Shown one piece after another: positions 26,381 to 35,630 of a stretch of DNA of 64,000 nt. The notes beneath the pieces were generated by a model. The model saw nothing but the letters and a program-made list of their open reading frames with translations, had not been told where the DNA came from and made no database searches. Origin of the DNA: Variovorax ginsengisoli (lineage in GTDB: Bacteria > Pseudomonadota > Gammaproteobacteria > Burkholderiales > Burkholderiaceae_C); contig NZ_JAUJZH010000002.1 in assembly GCF_030486595.1 (NCBI RefSeq), positions 1-64,000 of the forward strand. The letters are read 5' to 3'. Positions within the stretch are counted from its first letter, which is position 1; every line of letters begins with the position of its first letter. A program made the translations under genes and the position numbers.

Positions 26381-26914
26381 TCAACGCCGCCCTTCGCGCT
26401 GTTCCGATTTCTGGTCTTCGCGCTGCTGCTTGAGCAGCTTGCTCTTGATCCGGTTGCGCTTCAATGGCGACAGGTATTCGACGAACACCTTGCCCAGCAG
26501 ATGGTCGAGTTCGTGCTGGATGCAGACCGCGAGCAGGCCCTCGGCCTCGATCGTCTGCGGTTCGCCGTCGGCATCGAGCGCGGTCACGCGCACCGAGGTC
26601 GAGCGCTCGACGCCGTCGTAGATGCCCGGCACCGACAGGCAGCCTTCTTCATTGAGCACCTTCTCGTCGCTGGCCCAGACGATCTCGGGATTGATCAGGA
26701 CGATCGGCTTGTCGCGTCCTTCCGAGATGTCGATCACCACCAGCCGCTCGTGGACGTCGACCTGGGTCGCCGCCAGGCCGATGCCGCTGGCGTCGTACAT
26801 GGTCTCGAGCATGTCGGCGACCAGCGTCTTGATGCGCGCATCGACGCCCTGGACCGGCTTGGCCACCGTGTGCAGACGGGGATCCGGGTAACTCAAAATG
26901 GTTCTTTTTGCCAT
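26381..26914 (-). CDS. def: peptide deformylase
   Basis: A metalloprotease of 177 aa that removes the N-formyl group from nascent proteins. All three motifs are present: [15 protein letters not shown] (motif 1), [14 protein letters not shown] (motif 2 with the metal Cys) and [19 protein letters not shown] (motif 3, HExxH-type HELDH). The C-terminal [21 protein letters not shown] is a basic tail. It heads the def-lipoprotein-fmt-azlC-azlD unit and is divergent from the LysM gene (160 bp between starts). I see no clear Shine-Dalgarno. Confidence 0.96.
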   Translation of the reverse strand: MAKRTILSYPDPRLHTVAKPVQGVDARIKTLVADMLETMYDASGIGLAATQVDVHERLVVIDISEGRDKPIVLINPEIVWASDEKVLNEEGCLSVPGIYDGVERSTSVRVTALDADGEPQTIEAEGLLAVCIQHELDHLLGKVFVEYLSPLKRNRIKSKLLKQQREDQKSEQREGRR

Positions 26915-27056
26915 GAAAGCGAGGAGAAGTTGTCGCTATTTTCGCCATTTCCGCGACGCCCTGCCGGCCAACGGCCCGAATACGTTGCCCTATCAAGGGC
27001 TTCAGCGCAAAATTCGTAGCAAATTGTGAGGATTCGTACATCCTGCGTGGCGTAGT

Positions 27057-27066
27057 GTGTGCACAC
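27057..27066. promoter_or_regulatory. GTGTGCACAC palindrome at the LysM gene start
   Basis: A perfect 10-bp palindrome lying 9-18 bp before the LysM gene ATG, in the place where a Shine-Dalgarno would be expected. No purine-rich site is present. It may be an operator or chance; the 160-bp divergent region shared with def holds no repeat element. Confidence 0.25.
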
Positions 27067-27074
27067 CATAAACC

Positions 27075-28295
27075 ATGACCAAACTCCGAATCAACGAAAG
27101 CCTGCGTCCCAGCCTTCTGGCCACCCTGGCGGCCGTCGCCCTCGGGGCCGCTGGCGCCACGACCGCTTTCGCGCAGAACTATCCGGTCACGCCACAACAG
27201 CGGGCGGTGGCCCAGCAGACCTCGCAGGCCGGCATCCCGATCAGCGAGCTGGCGCCCAACGCACCTGACGAATACACGGTCAAGCCCGGCGACACGCTGT
27301 GGGCCATCTCCCGCCTGTTCCTGCGCAGCCCCTGGCGCTGGCCCGAGCTCTGGGGCATGAACATCAAGGAAATCTCGAACCCGCACCGCATCTACCCGGG
27401 CCAGGTGCTCTTCCTGGACAAGAGTGGCGGCCGGGCCCGCCTCAGCACTCGCCGCGGCGGCGCCTCCGACGGCACCATCAAGCTGTCGCCGCGCGCCCGC
27501 TACGAGTCGCTGTCGGGGATGGCGCTGCCGACCCTCAACCCGAGCCTGATCGAGCCTTTCCTGAGCGAGCCGATCATCGTCGACGAGGACACCCTCAAGG
27601 CCGCGCCCCACATCGTGGCCGGCAACGACAGCCGTGTGCTGCTGGCCCGCGGCGACCGCGCCTACGCGCTGGGCCAGGCCGACGAACAACTGATCGAGAC
27701 CGCCGGCCCGATCAAGACCTACCGCATCTTCCGCAACGCGACGCCGCTGAAGGACCCCGCCACCGGCGAGCTGCTCGGCTACGAAGCGGCCTACCTCGGC
27801 AAGGCCCAGCTCAAGCGCAGCCAGACCGTCGCCACCCAACTGGTCGAGGGCAAGGACGTGGTCAACGTGGTCCCCGCGACCATCGACATCGTGGCCGCGC
27901 GCGAGGAGATGCGCGCCGGCGACCGCCTGCTGCCCGAGCCGACGCGCCAGCTGCTCAGCTATGCGCCGCGCGCGCCCGAGCAGATCATCGACGGGCGGAT
28001 CGTCTCGGTCTACGGCAACGCGGTGCAGTTCGCGGCCCAGAACCAGGTGGTGGTCATCAACAAGGGAACCCGCGACGGCATCGAGTCCGGCCACGTGCTG
28101 GCCATCCTGAAGAACGGCGACACCATCGTCGACCGCGCCGGCGCGCCCAACGACACCGGCAAGGAAGTGCTCAAGCTGCCGAACGAGCGCATCGGCCTGC
28201 TGATGGTGTTCCGGCCGTTCGAAAAGGCGTCCTACGCGCTGGTGCTCGAGATCAACGACACCCCGCGGGTCGGTGACCTGCTGGTCAACCCCTGA
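27075..28295 (+). CDS. secreted LysM-domain protein
   Basis: A 406-aa exported protein. Signal peptide residues ~1-34 (LATLAAVALGAAGATTAFAQ). A LysM domain (~65-115) contains YTVKPGDTLWAISRLFLRSPWRWPELWGMN and HRIYPGQVLFLD, so it binds peptidoglycan. The remaining ~290 residues form a conserved beta-proteobacterial domain of unknown role, with three similar beta-rich stretches (e.g. DNDSRVLLARGDRAYALG and FAAQNQVVVINKGTRDG). It is usually found just upstream of dprA, as here (18 bp). Cell-envelope scaffold or amidase-activator-like function is possible; no catalytic motif is seen. Confidence 0.88.
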   Translation: MTKLRINESLRPSLLATLAAVALGAAGATTAFAQNYPVTPQQRAVAQQTSQAGIPISELAPNAPDEYTVKPGDTLWAISRLFLRSPWRWPELWGMNIKEISNPHRIYPGQVLFLDKSGGRARLSTRRGGASDGTIKLSPRARYESLSGMALPTLNPSLIEPFLSEPIIVDEDTLKAAPHIVAGNDSRVLLARGDRAYALGQADEQLIETAGPIKTYRIFRNATPLKDPATGELLGYEAAYLGKAQLKRSQTVATQLVEGKDVVNVVPATIDIVAAREEMRAGDRLLPEPTRQLLSYAPRAPEQIIDGRIVSVYGNAVQFAAQNQVVVINKGTRDGIESGHVLAILKNGDTIVDRAGAPNDTGKEVLKLPNERIGLLMVFRPFEKASYALVLEINDTPRVGDLLVNP

Positions 28296-28313
28296 TGCGA
28301 GCGCGACCTTGGG

Positions 28314-29441
28314 GTGGCACGCGATGAACTCTCGGACTGGCTGCGCCTTGCGCTGACGCCCGGGATCGGCAACGTCGCTGCGCGCGCGCTGCTCGCCGCC
28401 TTTGGCCTGCCGGCCGGCATCTTCTCGCAGACGCGGCAGGCACTGTCGCAGGTTGCCAGCCAGGCACAGGCCGAGGCGCTCCAGCGGGTGCCGGCCGAAC
28501 TTCCGGCATTGCTCGACCGCACCGTCGAATGGCTCGAGGGCATCGAGGCCGGGGGCGCCACACGCCACATCGTGACGCTCGGCGATCCGGGCTACCCCGC
28601 GGCGCTGCTCGAAACCGCCGATCCACCGCTGATGCTCTACCTGATCGGCGCTCCGGGCTTGGAGCTGGCGCATCTGGCGCGCAGCATCGCGATGGTCGGC
28701 AGCCGCAATCCCACCGCACAGGGCGCCCAGAACGCGCGGGCCTTCGCGCGGGCCTTCGGTGAAGCGGGTCTGCCCGTGGTCTCGGGCCTGGCGCTCGGCA
28801 TCGATGGCGCGGCCCACGAAGGCGCGCTCGAGGCCGCCCGGCCGGGGCAGCTGGCCACGGTGGCGGTGGTGGGCACCGGCCTCGATCGCGTCTACCCGGC
28901 CCGCCATCGCGAACTGGCGCACCGGATCGCGGCACAAGGGCTGATCGTGAGCGAATACCCGCTGGGTACGCCGCCCCTGAACCAGAACTTCCCGAAGCGC
29001 AATCGCATCATCGCCGGACTCGCGCGCGGCACGCTGGTGGTCGAGGCTGCGCTTCGCTCCGGCTCGCTGATCACGGCGCGGCTGGCGGCCGAGGAGGGGC
29101 GGGAGGTGTTCGCGATCCCGGGCTCGATCCATTCGCCGCAGTCGCGCGGCTGCCACGCCTTGATCCGGCAAGGCGCCAAGCTGGTCGAATCGGTGGCCGA
29201 CGTGCTGGAGGAGTTGCGTTTCACGCAGCCTCCCCCGCCGCCATCGCCCGCCGCCGACGACGATGCCGCCGAGCCCGCCTTGCTGGGCGCACTCGGATTC
29301 GATCCGGTCAGTCTGGATGCCCTGTGCGACCGCACCGGATTCAGCCCGGCCATGCTGCAGTCGCAGCTGCTCGAACTCGAGCTGGCGGGCCGCGTCGCCC
29401 GCCTGCCGGGGGGCCTGTTCCAGCGCATCGCGCTCGGTTGA
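28314..29441 (+). CDS. dprA: DNA-processing protein DprA
   Basis: A 375-aa protein that loads RecA onto incoming single-stranded DNA in natural transformation. The Rossmann core (~95-300) shows VTLGDPGYPAALLETADPPLMLYLIG, AMVGSRNPTAQG, VSGLALGIDGAAHEGAL and NFPKRNRIIAGLARGTLVVEAALRSGSLITAR. The C-terminal winged helix is at ~310-372. GTG start is inferred because an in-frame TGA (the LysM stop) lies 18 bp upstream and no ATG occurs before the conserved DELSDWLRLALTPGIG. Confidence 0.95.
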   Translation: MARDELSDWLRLALTPGIGNVAARALLAAFGLPAGIFSQTRQALSQVASQAQAEALQRVPAELPALLDRTVEWLEGIEAGGATRHIVTLGDPGYPAALLETADPPLMLYLIGAPGLELAHLARSIAMVGSRNPTAQGAQNARAFARAFGEAGLPVVSGLALGIDGAAHEGALEAARPGQLATVAVVGTGLDRVYPARHRELAHRIAAQGLIVSEYPLGTPPLNQNFPKRNRIIAGLARGTLVVEAALRSGSLITARLAAEEGREVFAIPGSIHSPQSRGCHALIRQGAKLVESVADVLEELRFTQPPPPPSPAADDDAAEPALLGALGFDPVSLDALCDRTGFSPAMLQSQLLELELAGRVARLPGGLFQRIALG

Positions 29442-29508
29442 GCCGCCGACAGCGTCGTGTCGGCGCAACTTTCGACGGCCGGCGCTTCCAGTGGGCTATA
29501 TTGAACCA

Positions 29509-30024
29509 ATGTTCGAAGTGCTCGTGTATGTCTACGAAAACTACTGGCGCGGCGACGCCTGCCCCGAACCCGAGCAGCTGGGGCGCAAGCTCAGCGCGCA
29601 AGGCTTCGATGCGGACGAAATCCGCGAGGCGCTGCACTGGCTCGACGGCCTGAGCCTGGCGACCCGGGGCGTCCAGCTCGAGCGCCATGCCGACGGCAGC
29701 AGCGCCACCGTGCTGCCGGGGATCGCGGCCGATGCCGCGCTGCCCCAGTCGGCCGATGCGATGCGCGTCTACTCCAGTGCCGAACAGGAGCACATCGGTG
29801 CCGAATGCCTGGGCTTCATCAGCTTCCTCGAATCCGCGAGCGTGCTGCCGGGCGGCATGCGCGAGATCGTGGTCGAGCGCGCCATGGCCACGCCGGGCGA
29901 GCCGCTGGCGCTCGACGAACTCAAGATCATCGTGCTGATGGTGCACTGGAGCACCGGCGTCGAACCCGACGCCCTGGTGCTGGACGAGCTCTGCGACGCT
30001 TCGAGCGACCGCATCGCGCACTGA
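29509..30024 (+). CDS. smg: Smg family protein (DUF494)
   Basis: A small acidic protein of 171 aa. MFEVLVYVYENYWRGDACPEPEQLGRKLSAQGFD and EQEHIGAECLGFISFLESASVLPGG...REIVVERAMA match the Smg/DUF494 family. Function is unsettled; the family is conserved directly after dprA in beta- and gammaproteobacteria, as here (67 bp). No Shine-Dalgarno is visible, but TATATT precedes the ATG closely. Its TGA stop overlaps the left end of a 228-bp structured element. Confidence 0.9.
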   Translation: MFEVLVYVYENYWRGDACPEPEQLGRKLSAQGFDADEIREALHWLDGLSLATRGVQLERHADGSSATVLPGIAADAALPQSADAMRVYSSAEQEHIGAECLGFISFLESASVLPGGMREIVVERAMATPGEPLALDELKIIVLMVHWSTGVEPDALVLDELCDASSDRIAH

Positions 30025-30251
30025 GCTCGCCCCCAGGTTGCCCGGCACTTCGTGTCCGGGCGCCTCGAGTCGCTGCCAGAGGCAGCGGCCCTTCGGAGTC
30101 GTCCAAGCCTGCGCAGGCAGGCTTGGAGCCGCGGCTCCTCAGCCCCCTGCCGGGGGCAACACCAGCGGCCTGGCAAAGCCAGTTCCGCGGTGTTTCACCA
30201 ACGGGCCTGGCTGCGCCGGCCGACTGAAGAGAGCCCAACCTAGGGCGAGCT
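30024..30251. repeat. 228-bp structured element with terminal inverted repeats
   Basis: The ends are inverted repeats: 30024-30040 reads AGCTCGCCCCCAGGTTG and the complement of 30236-30251 reads AGCTCGCCCTAGGTTG. Inside are consecutive hairpins: 30040-30061 (GCCCGG/CCGGGC), 30071-30087 (7 bp, AGA loop), 30103-30126 (perfect 10-bp stem, GCAG loop), 30125-30138 (palindrome), 30142-30157 (GCCCCC/GGGGGC), and 30158-30194 (AACACC-A-GCGG with CCGCGGTGTT enclosing a CTGGC/GCCAG hairpin). It fills the whole gap between convergent smg and the DUF1631 gene, and its ends form the last base of the smg TGA and the AG of the DUF1631 TAG. MITE-like or structured-RNA element; no ORF. Confidence 0.7.
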
Positions 30252-32634
30252 AATTCAGCAGTCGCTCGGGGTTGGCGTCCAGTTTTGCCAGCGCTTCGCG
30301 CGTGGCCCGTACCGTCAGCGTTTCTTCTTCGGCCGGCACCAGCAGGCCGGCCTGCAGGTAGGACGCCAGGCGGCCGACCTGGATCAGGAAGCTGCGGCCG
30401 TCGCTGGACGCGAACAGGTGCAGCTGCTTGCGGTCGCTGCGCCAGACGAACTGGACCTGGCTCACGCGGTCGTTGTGGTCGAGCATGAACCAGGTGCCGA
30501 CCTGCAGCTCGTGCGCCCAGGCCAGCATGTCCTCGCTGACCTTGGTGCCGGTGTCGGGCACGACCTCGATCGAGGCGGCATCGACGCCGAGCAGCAGCTC
30601 GATGCTCGCAGCATCCAGCGGCAGGTCGGTAGTGCCCTCGTCGGAGACGAAATCCTCGAGGTTGGCCAGGCGCTTGGCCATGGCCTCGATCTTGGCCGGC
30701 GGGATCGCCTCGGTCTTCGACAGGAAGGCATCGGACAGGGTCGCGCCGATGGTCTTGATGTGCGCTTCCTGCGGTTCGCCCACGATGCCCAGCAGCGTCA
30801 TGCCCTGGCGCAGCCGCTGCAGCAGCTTGGGCAGATCCTGGATGACACGGGTGCGGTCGTTGCGGTTCGGCTTGGCGCTGGCCGCCCAGACCAGGTCGGA
30901 GGCAACCCGCTTCAGCGTCACGGTCTGCTCGTCCTGGGCGCCGTAGCGCAGGGCGGCGATCGCCAGCACCTCGGCCCAGACCTTGAACAGGAACTCGCGG
31001 ATCTCCTCGCGCACCGGCATGTCGTTGAGCATCTTGCGCAACTCGATGGTGTACTGGATCGCCATCGTCTCCTTCTGCTCGACCTGCTGCGCCACGCTCA
31101 TCACCCGCTGGGTGGTGTCGCTCTGCGTCAGGTACTTGTTGAGGAAGGCGACGAATTCGTCGAACACCAGCTTGAACACCCGCTGGCCGGTTTCCGGGTA
31201 TTGCTCGATCACCTGGACCACGCGGCGGATCTCGCCCTCGAGCGCACTGCCCGAGATGGCGGCGGCATCGAAGCCCATCACGCAGGAGCCCATGCGGTCG
31301 ATCAGCATGCGCGCAGGATGCTGCAAGGTGCCGAAGAATTCGGGCTCGGCGATGGCCACGCGCAGCACCGGCATCTGCAGTCGCGCGAACCAGACGCGGG
31401 CCGAGAACGGGATCCGCTCCTCGGCCAGGATGGCCTGGAACATCAGCGCCACGATCTCGACCGTGGCCTTGTCGGCGGTCGTGGGCGCCTTCTTCTTGAG
31501 TTCGCTGGTGCGCCGGCGCAGTTCGGCCGATGCGTTGTGGATGGCCGTGGCCTCTTCACCGACCACGTACTGCGAGGCCGCGACCTGGTAGGCCGCCTCG
31601 GCGTCGGCGATCGCGGCGACGAAGGCCGGAGAGGCGGCGCCGCCGGCTCCGCCCGCCATCTCGCCGCCGCCCTGGCCGCGCGGCAGCGTGATGTCGCCGC
31701 CGATGCGCGCGGTCACGAAGCGCTTGAGATTGAGCAGCACCCCCTGGGCCCGCTGGCGCGCCATCAGCAGCGGCGAGCCGCCGGTGGCCACCAGCGTGTC
31801 GCCACCCGCCTGCTGGCCCATGCCGGCCTGACCGCGGCCGACGCCGATCGCCGCCGGCGCGAAGCTGCCGGCCGGCGCGCCGAAGCCGCCCGGCACCATC
31901 CGCGTCTGGCCGATGCCCATCGAAGCGCTGGCGCTCGCGCCGCCCGCGAAGCTGCCACCCAGCGGCGCGCTGCCGGAGCCGACCGATCCGGTGCGGCGCA
32001 CGAAGCTCTTGAGATCGATCTCGGGCATCACGTCCTTGCCGACCAGGAAGGCGTTGGCGTCCTTGTAGGCCTTGACCACCGGCTCGACCATGTGCTGCTG
32101 GACCTGCTCCTGGACCTTGGTCCAGAGGCCGCGGCTCAGGCCGGTCGCCAGCCACTGGTCGACCAGGACCTTGGCCAGTGCCTCGGGCTTCAGGATGTCC
32201 CTTGTGTCCAGTTCATGGGTGCCCTCGAGATGCTGGATGCGCAGCCGCAGGTCGTTGAGCTCGAAGCTGGCCTTGTCCTGGATCGCCTGCGCGAGCCGCG
32301 ATGACAGGATGCCGGTCTCGACCACCTCGTCGCCGATCAGCTCGAGGCGCGACAGCGAGTTGGAGGACGACCCTTCGATCGCGCTGCTGGCCAGCGCCTT
32401 GCGCCAGGCCGCCTGCGACTGCGCCACCCAGTTCGCGCCGTGGGTCTGGAAGGCCAGGAAACCGTCGCGGTTCTCCTGCATCTCGCGCGCATTGCCGGTC
32501 TGGGAGGCCAGGGCCGTCAGCCGTTCGGCGATGGCCCGGGCGACCGGTGCGATCAGCGGCTCGGTGGCGGCGACAAAACGCTCGCGCGTCTCTCGGGAGA
32601 GTTGAAGGGAGGCTGCATGGGACCGCTGGATCAT
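30250..32634 (-). CDS. DUF1631 family protein
   Basis: A large soluble protein of 794 aa that I place in the DUF1631 family, sometimes misnamed thymidine phosphorylase. It is mostly helical, with LSRLELIGDEVVETGILSSRLAQAIQ near the N terminus, a Gly/Ala-rich linker around residues 225-330, and a C-terminal PilZ-like beta region (ELQVGTWFMLDHNDRVSQVQFVWRSDRKQLHLFASSDGRSFLIQ). The PilZ-like tail is an inference and would suggest c-di-GMP binding. No signal peptide. It is 100 bp downstream of secF on the same strand. The stop codon lies in the right end of the 228-bp element. Confidence 0.82.
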   Translation of the reverse strand: MIQRSHAASLQLSRETRERFVAATEPLIAPVARAIAERLTALASQTGNAREMQENRDGFLAFQTHGANWVAQSQAAWRKALASSAIEGSSSNSLSRLELIGDEVVETGILSSRLAQAIQDKASFELNDLRLRIQHLEGTHELDTRDILKPEALAKVLVDQWLATGLSRGLWTKVQEQVQQHMVEPVVKAYKDANAFLVGKDVMPEIDLKSFVRRTGSVGSGSAPLGGSFAGGASASASMGIGQTRMVPGGFGAPAGSFAPAAIGVGRGQAGMGQQAGGDTLVATGGSPLLMARQRAQGVLLNLKRFVTARIGGDITLPRGQGGGEMAGGAGGAASPAFVAAIADAEAAYQVAASQYVVGEEATAIHNASAELRRRTSELKKKAPTTADKATVEIVALMFQAILAEERIPFSARVWFARLQMPVLRVAIAEPEFFGTLQHPARMLIDRMGSCVMGFDAAAISGSALEGEIRRVVQVIEQYPETGQRVFKLVFDEFVAFLNKYLTQSDTTQRVMSVAQQVEQKETMAIQYTIELRKMLNDMPVREEIREFLFKVWAEVLAIAALRYGAQDEQTVTLKRVASDLVWAASAKPNRNDRTRVIQDLPKLLQRLRQGMTLLGIVGEPQEAHIKTIGATLSDAFLSKTEAIPPAKIEAMAKRLANLEDFVSDEGTTDLPLDAASIELLLGVDAASIEVVPDTGTKVSEDMLAWAHELQVGTWFMLDHNDRVSQVQFVWRSDRKQLHLFASSDGRSFLIQVGRLASYLQAGLLVPAEEETLTVRATREALAKLDANPERLLN

Positions 32635-32734
32635 GGATGGTCAGGACGGCAATGGATTCGATTCGACGACAAGGACGAGCTTGCATCGGGAAGCGTAACC
32701 GCACAAGGGCTCTCCATGCTCGGCAACCCCAAGA

Positions 32735-33688
32735 TCAGACGGTGGCGCCGGCGTTCGGGTCGTCCGGGTCGCCCTCCCGCTTGGTCGGCGTCTTGACCAG
32801 GTCCTCGCGCTTGACGCCCAGCCACATCGCGATCGATGCCGCCACGAAAGCCGAGGAGTAGATGCCGAAGCAGATGCCGATGGTCAGGGCCAGCGCGAAG
32901 TAGTGCAGGGTCGGGCCGCCGAAGAAGAACATCGACAGCACCACCAGCTGGGTCGAGCCGTGGGTGATGATGGTCCGGCTGATGGTCGAGGTGATGGCGC
33001 TGTCGATCACCTCGGGGGTGCTCAGCTTGCGGAAGCGGCGGAAGTTCTCGCGCACGCGGTCGAAGATCACGACCGACTCGTTGACCGAGTAGCCCAGCAC
33101 CGCCAGCACCGCCGCCAGCACCGCCAGCGAGAACTCCCACTGGAAGAAGGCGAAGAAGCCCAGGATGATCACGACGTCGTGCAGGTTGGCCAGCACGGTC
33201 GCCAGCGCGAACTTCCATTCGAAGCGGAAGGCCAGGTAGATCATGATGCCGACCACCACCATGCCGAGGGCCTTGAGGCCGTTGGTGGTGAGCTCCTCGC
33301 CGACCTGCGGGCCGACGAACTCGTTGCCGCGCAGGATGGCGGTCGGGTCGACCGCCTTCAGCGCGGCCATGACCTGCTCGCTCTGCTGGGCCGAGGTCTG
33401 GCCCTTCTGCACCGGCAGGCGGATCTGGACGTCGCGCGAGGTGCCGAAGTTCTGCACCTGCACGTCCTGGTAGCCCAGCTTGGCGATGGTCTCGCGCACC
33501 CGGCCGACGTCGACCGACTGCTGGGAGGCGACCTCCATCACCGTGCCGCCGGTGAACTCGACCGACAGGTGGAGCCCGCGATGGAACAGGAAGAACACCG
33601 CCAGGGCGAAGGTGACGAAGGACACCGCGTTCAGCACCAGCGCGTGGCGCATGAACGGGATGGTCCTGTGGATCCGGAAGAATTCCAT
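32735..33688 (-). CDS. secF: protein translocase subunit SecF
   Basis: A 317-aa membrane protein with six TM segments and a periplasmic domain between TM1 and TM2. With SecD it uses the proton-motive force to complete protein export. Typical motifs are LHLSVEFTGGTVMEV, LRGNEFVGPQVGEEL, VVIFDRVRENFRRFRKLSTPEVIDSAITSTISRT and HGSTQLVVLSMFFFGG. It follows secD by 12 bp in a yajC-secD-secF operon. The C-terminal tail is acidic and variable. Confidence 0.96.
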   Translation of the reverse strand: MEFFRIHRTIPFMRHALVLNAVSFVTFALAVFFLFHRGLHLSVEFTGGTVMEVASQQSVDVGRVRETIAKLGYQDVQVQNFGTSRDVQIRLPVQKGQTSAQQSEQVMAALKAVDPTAILRGNEFVGPQVGEELTTNGLKALGMVVVGIMIYLAFRFEWKFALATVLANLHDVVIILGFFAFFQWEFSLAVLAAVLAVLGYSVNESVVIFDRVRENFRRFRKLSTPEVIDSAITSTISRTIITHGSTQLVVLSMFFFGGPTLHYFALALTIGICFGIYSSAFVAASIAMWLGVKREDLVKTPTKREGDPDDPNAGATV

Positions 33689-33700
33689 TTGTCGTGTCCC

Positions 33701-35578
33701 TTATTTCGCGTTGGCCACGGCGGTGGTGTCGGGCTTCCAGACGGTGCCGATCGACACCGTCTTGAGCTTCTTCTTGCTGCCGTACCAGAAGTTCACCAGC
33801 CCGCGCGAGAAGAACACGGCCGAGAACATCGAGGTCACGATGCCGATGCAGTGCACCACCGCGAAGCCCCGGATCGGGCCGGAGCCGAAGGCCAGCAGCG
33901 CGACGCCCGCGATCAGCGTGGTGACGTTGGAGTCGAGGATGGTGCCCCAGGCGCGCTCGTAGCCGGCGTGGATCGCCGCCTGCGGCGAGGCGCCGTTGCG
34001 CAATTCCTCGCGGATGCGCTCGTTGATCAGCACGTTGGAGTCGATCGCGACGCCGATGGCCAGCGCCATGGCGGCGATTCCGGGCAGGGTCAGCGTGGCC
34101 TGCAGCATCGAGAGGATCGCCACCAGCAGCAGCAGGTTGACCGCCAGCGCGATCGACGAGAAGACGCCGAACAGCGCGTAGTACAGGCACATGAACACCA
34201 TGATCGCGGCGAAGCCGTACATCACGCTGTCGAAGCCCTTCTTGATGTTGTCGGCACCCAGGCTCGGACCGATGGTGCGTTCCTGGATGATCTCCATCGG
34301 CGCCGCCAGCGAGCCGGCCCGCAGCAGCAGCGCCAGGTCGTTGGCCTCGACCACGCTCATCGAGCCCGAGATCTGGAAGCGGTTGCCGAGCTCGCCGTTG
34401 ATCGACGGCGCGGTCAGCACCTCGCCCTTGCCCTTCTCGAAGATCAGCATCGCCATGCGCTTCCTGAAGTTCTCGCGGCTGACGTCGCGCATGATGCGCC
34501 CGCCCTTGGCGTCCATGGTCAGGTCAACCTTGGGCTGCTGGGTCTGGGAGTCGAAGCCGGGCTGGGCGTCGGTAAGGTTTTCGCCGGTGACCAGCACCTG
34601 CTTCTTGACGATCACCGGGCGGCCCTGGCGGTCGAGGAACTTCTCGGAGCCGAAGGGGACCGGACCGGTGCCCAGCTCGGCCGCGCGGCCCTCGGCGCTC
34701 TCGTCGACCAGGCGCATCTCGAGGGTGGCGGTGCGGCCCAGGATGTCCTTGGCCTTGGCCGTGTCCTGGACGCCGGGCAGCTGGACGACGATGCGGTCCA
34801 GGCCCTGCTGCTGGATCACGGGCTCGGCCACGCCGAGTTCGTTGATCCGGTTGTGCAAGGTCGTGATGTTCTGCTTCAGGGCCGCGTCCTGCAGCCGGCG
34901 AACGGCCTCGGGCTTGATCGAGGCGACCAGCTTGAAGTCGGTGCCTTCCTGGCTTTCGACCGCCGTGAGGTCGGGGAACTGGTCTTGCAGCAGGCGCTTG
35001 GCGGCATCCAGGCCGGCGGCATCGCGGAAGCGCATCTCGATGGTCTGGCCGTTGCGGCTGACCGCGCTGCCGCGCACGCTCTTGTCGCGCAGGCCGGTGC
35101 GCAGGTCGCTGGCGAAGGATTCGGCCCGCTTGTCGATGGCGCCCTTCATGTCGACCTGCAGCAGGAAGTCGACGCCGCCGCGCAGGTCGAGGCCCAGGTA
35201 CATCGGGAAGGCATGCAGCGCGGTGAGCCAGCTCGGCGAGCGAGACACCAGGTTGAGCGCCACCGTGTAGGGCGGGTCGCTCGGGTCGGGCACCAGGGCG
35301 TGCTGCAGGGTGTCGCGCGCCTTCAGCTGGTCATCGGTGGAGGCGAAGCGGGCCCGCACCGAGGTGGCGTCGAGCGTCAGCAGGTCGGGCACCAGCCCGG
35401 CGACCTTCAGCGCCTCGGCCACGCGGGCCTGGGTGCCGGCGTCGACCTTGACGGTCGACTTGGCCGACGACACCTGCACCGCAGGCGCCTCGCCGAAGAA
35501 ATTGGGCAGGGCATAGACGAGCCCCACGAGCAGCACGATCACGATGATCGCGTACTTCCAGACCGGGTAACGGTTCAT
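33701..35578 (-). CDS. secD: protein translocase subunit SecD
   Basis: A 625-aa protein with six TM segments, a large P1 head (~100-430) and an RND-like fold. Markers are YLGLDLRGGVDFLLQVD, LHNRINELGVAEPVIQQQGLDRIVVQLPGVQD and, in TM4, LPGIAAMALAIGVAIDSNVLINERIREELRNG, which holds the conserved D519-equivalent Asp. N-terminal TM WKYAIIVIVLLVGLVYALP. It lies between yajC and secF and is longer than some relatives because of extra residues in P1. Confidence 0.96.
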   Translation of the reverse strand: MNRYPVWKYAIIVIVLLVGLVYALPNFFGEAPAVQVSSAKSTVKVDAGTQARVAEALKVAGLVPDLLTLDATSVRARFASTDDQLKARDTLQHALVPDPSDPPYTVALNLVSRSPSWLTALHAFPMYLGLDLRGGVDFLLQVDMKGAIDKRAESFASDLRTGLRDKSVRGSAVSRNGQTIEMRFRDAAGLDAAKRLLQDQFPDLTAVESQEGTDFKLVASIKPEAVRRLQDAALKQNITTLHNRINELGVAEPVIQQQGLDRIVVQLPGVQDTAKAKDILGRTATLEMRLVDESAEGRAAELGTGPVPFGSEKFLDRQGRPVIVKKQVLVTGENLTDAQPGFDSQTQQPKVDLTMDAKGGRIMRDVSRENFRKRMAMLIFEKGKGEVLTAPSINGELGNRFQISGSMSVVEANDLALLLRAGSLAAPMEIIQERTIGPSLGADNIKKGFDSVMYGFAAIMVFMCLYYALFGVFSSIALAVNLLLLVAILSMLQATLTLPGIAAMALAIGVAIDSNVLINERIREELRNGASPQAAIHAGYERAWGTILDSNVTTLIAGVALLAFGSGPIRGFAVVHCIGIVTSMFSAVFFSRGLVNFWYGSKKKLKTVSIGTVWKPDTTAVANAK

Positions 35579-35630
35579 CGATTCAACCTTCAGGGGCGCG
35601 CGGTGTCCGGCGCCCGCGTTGTGGCTCTAC

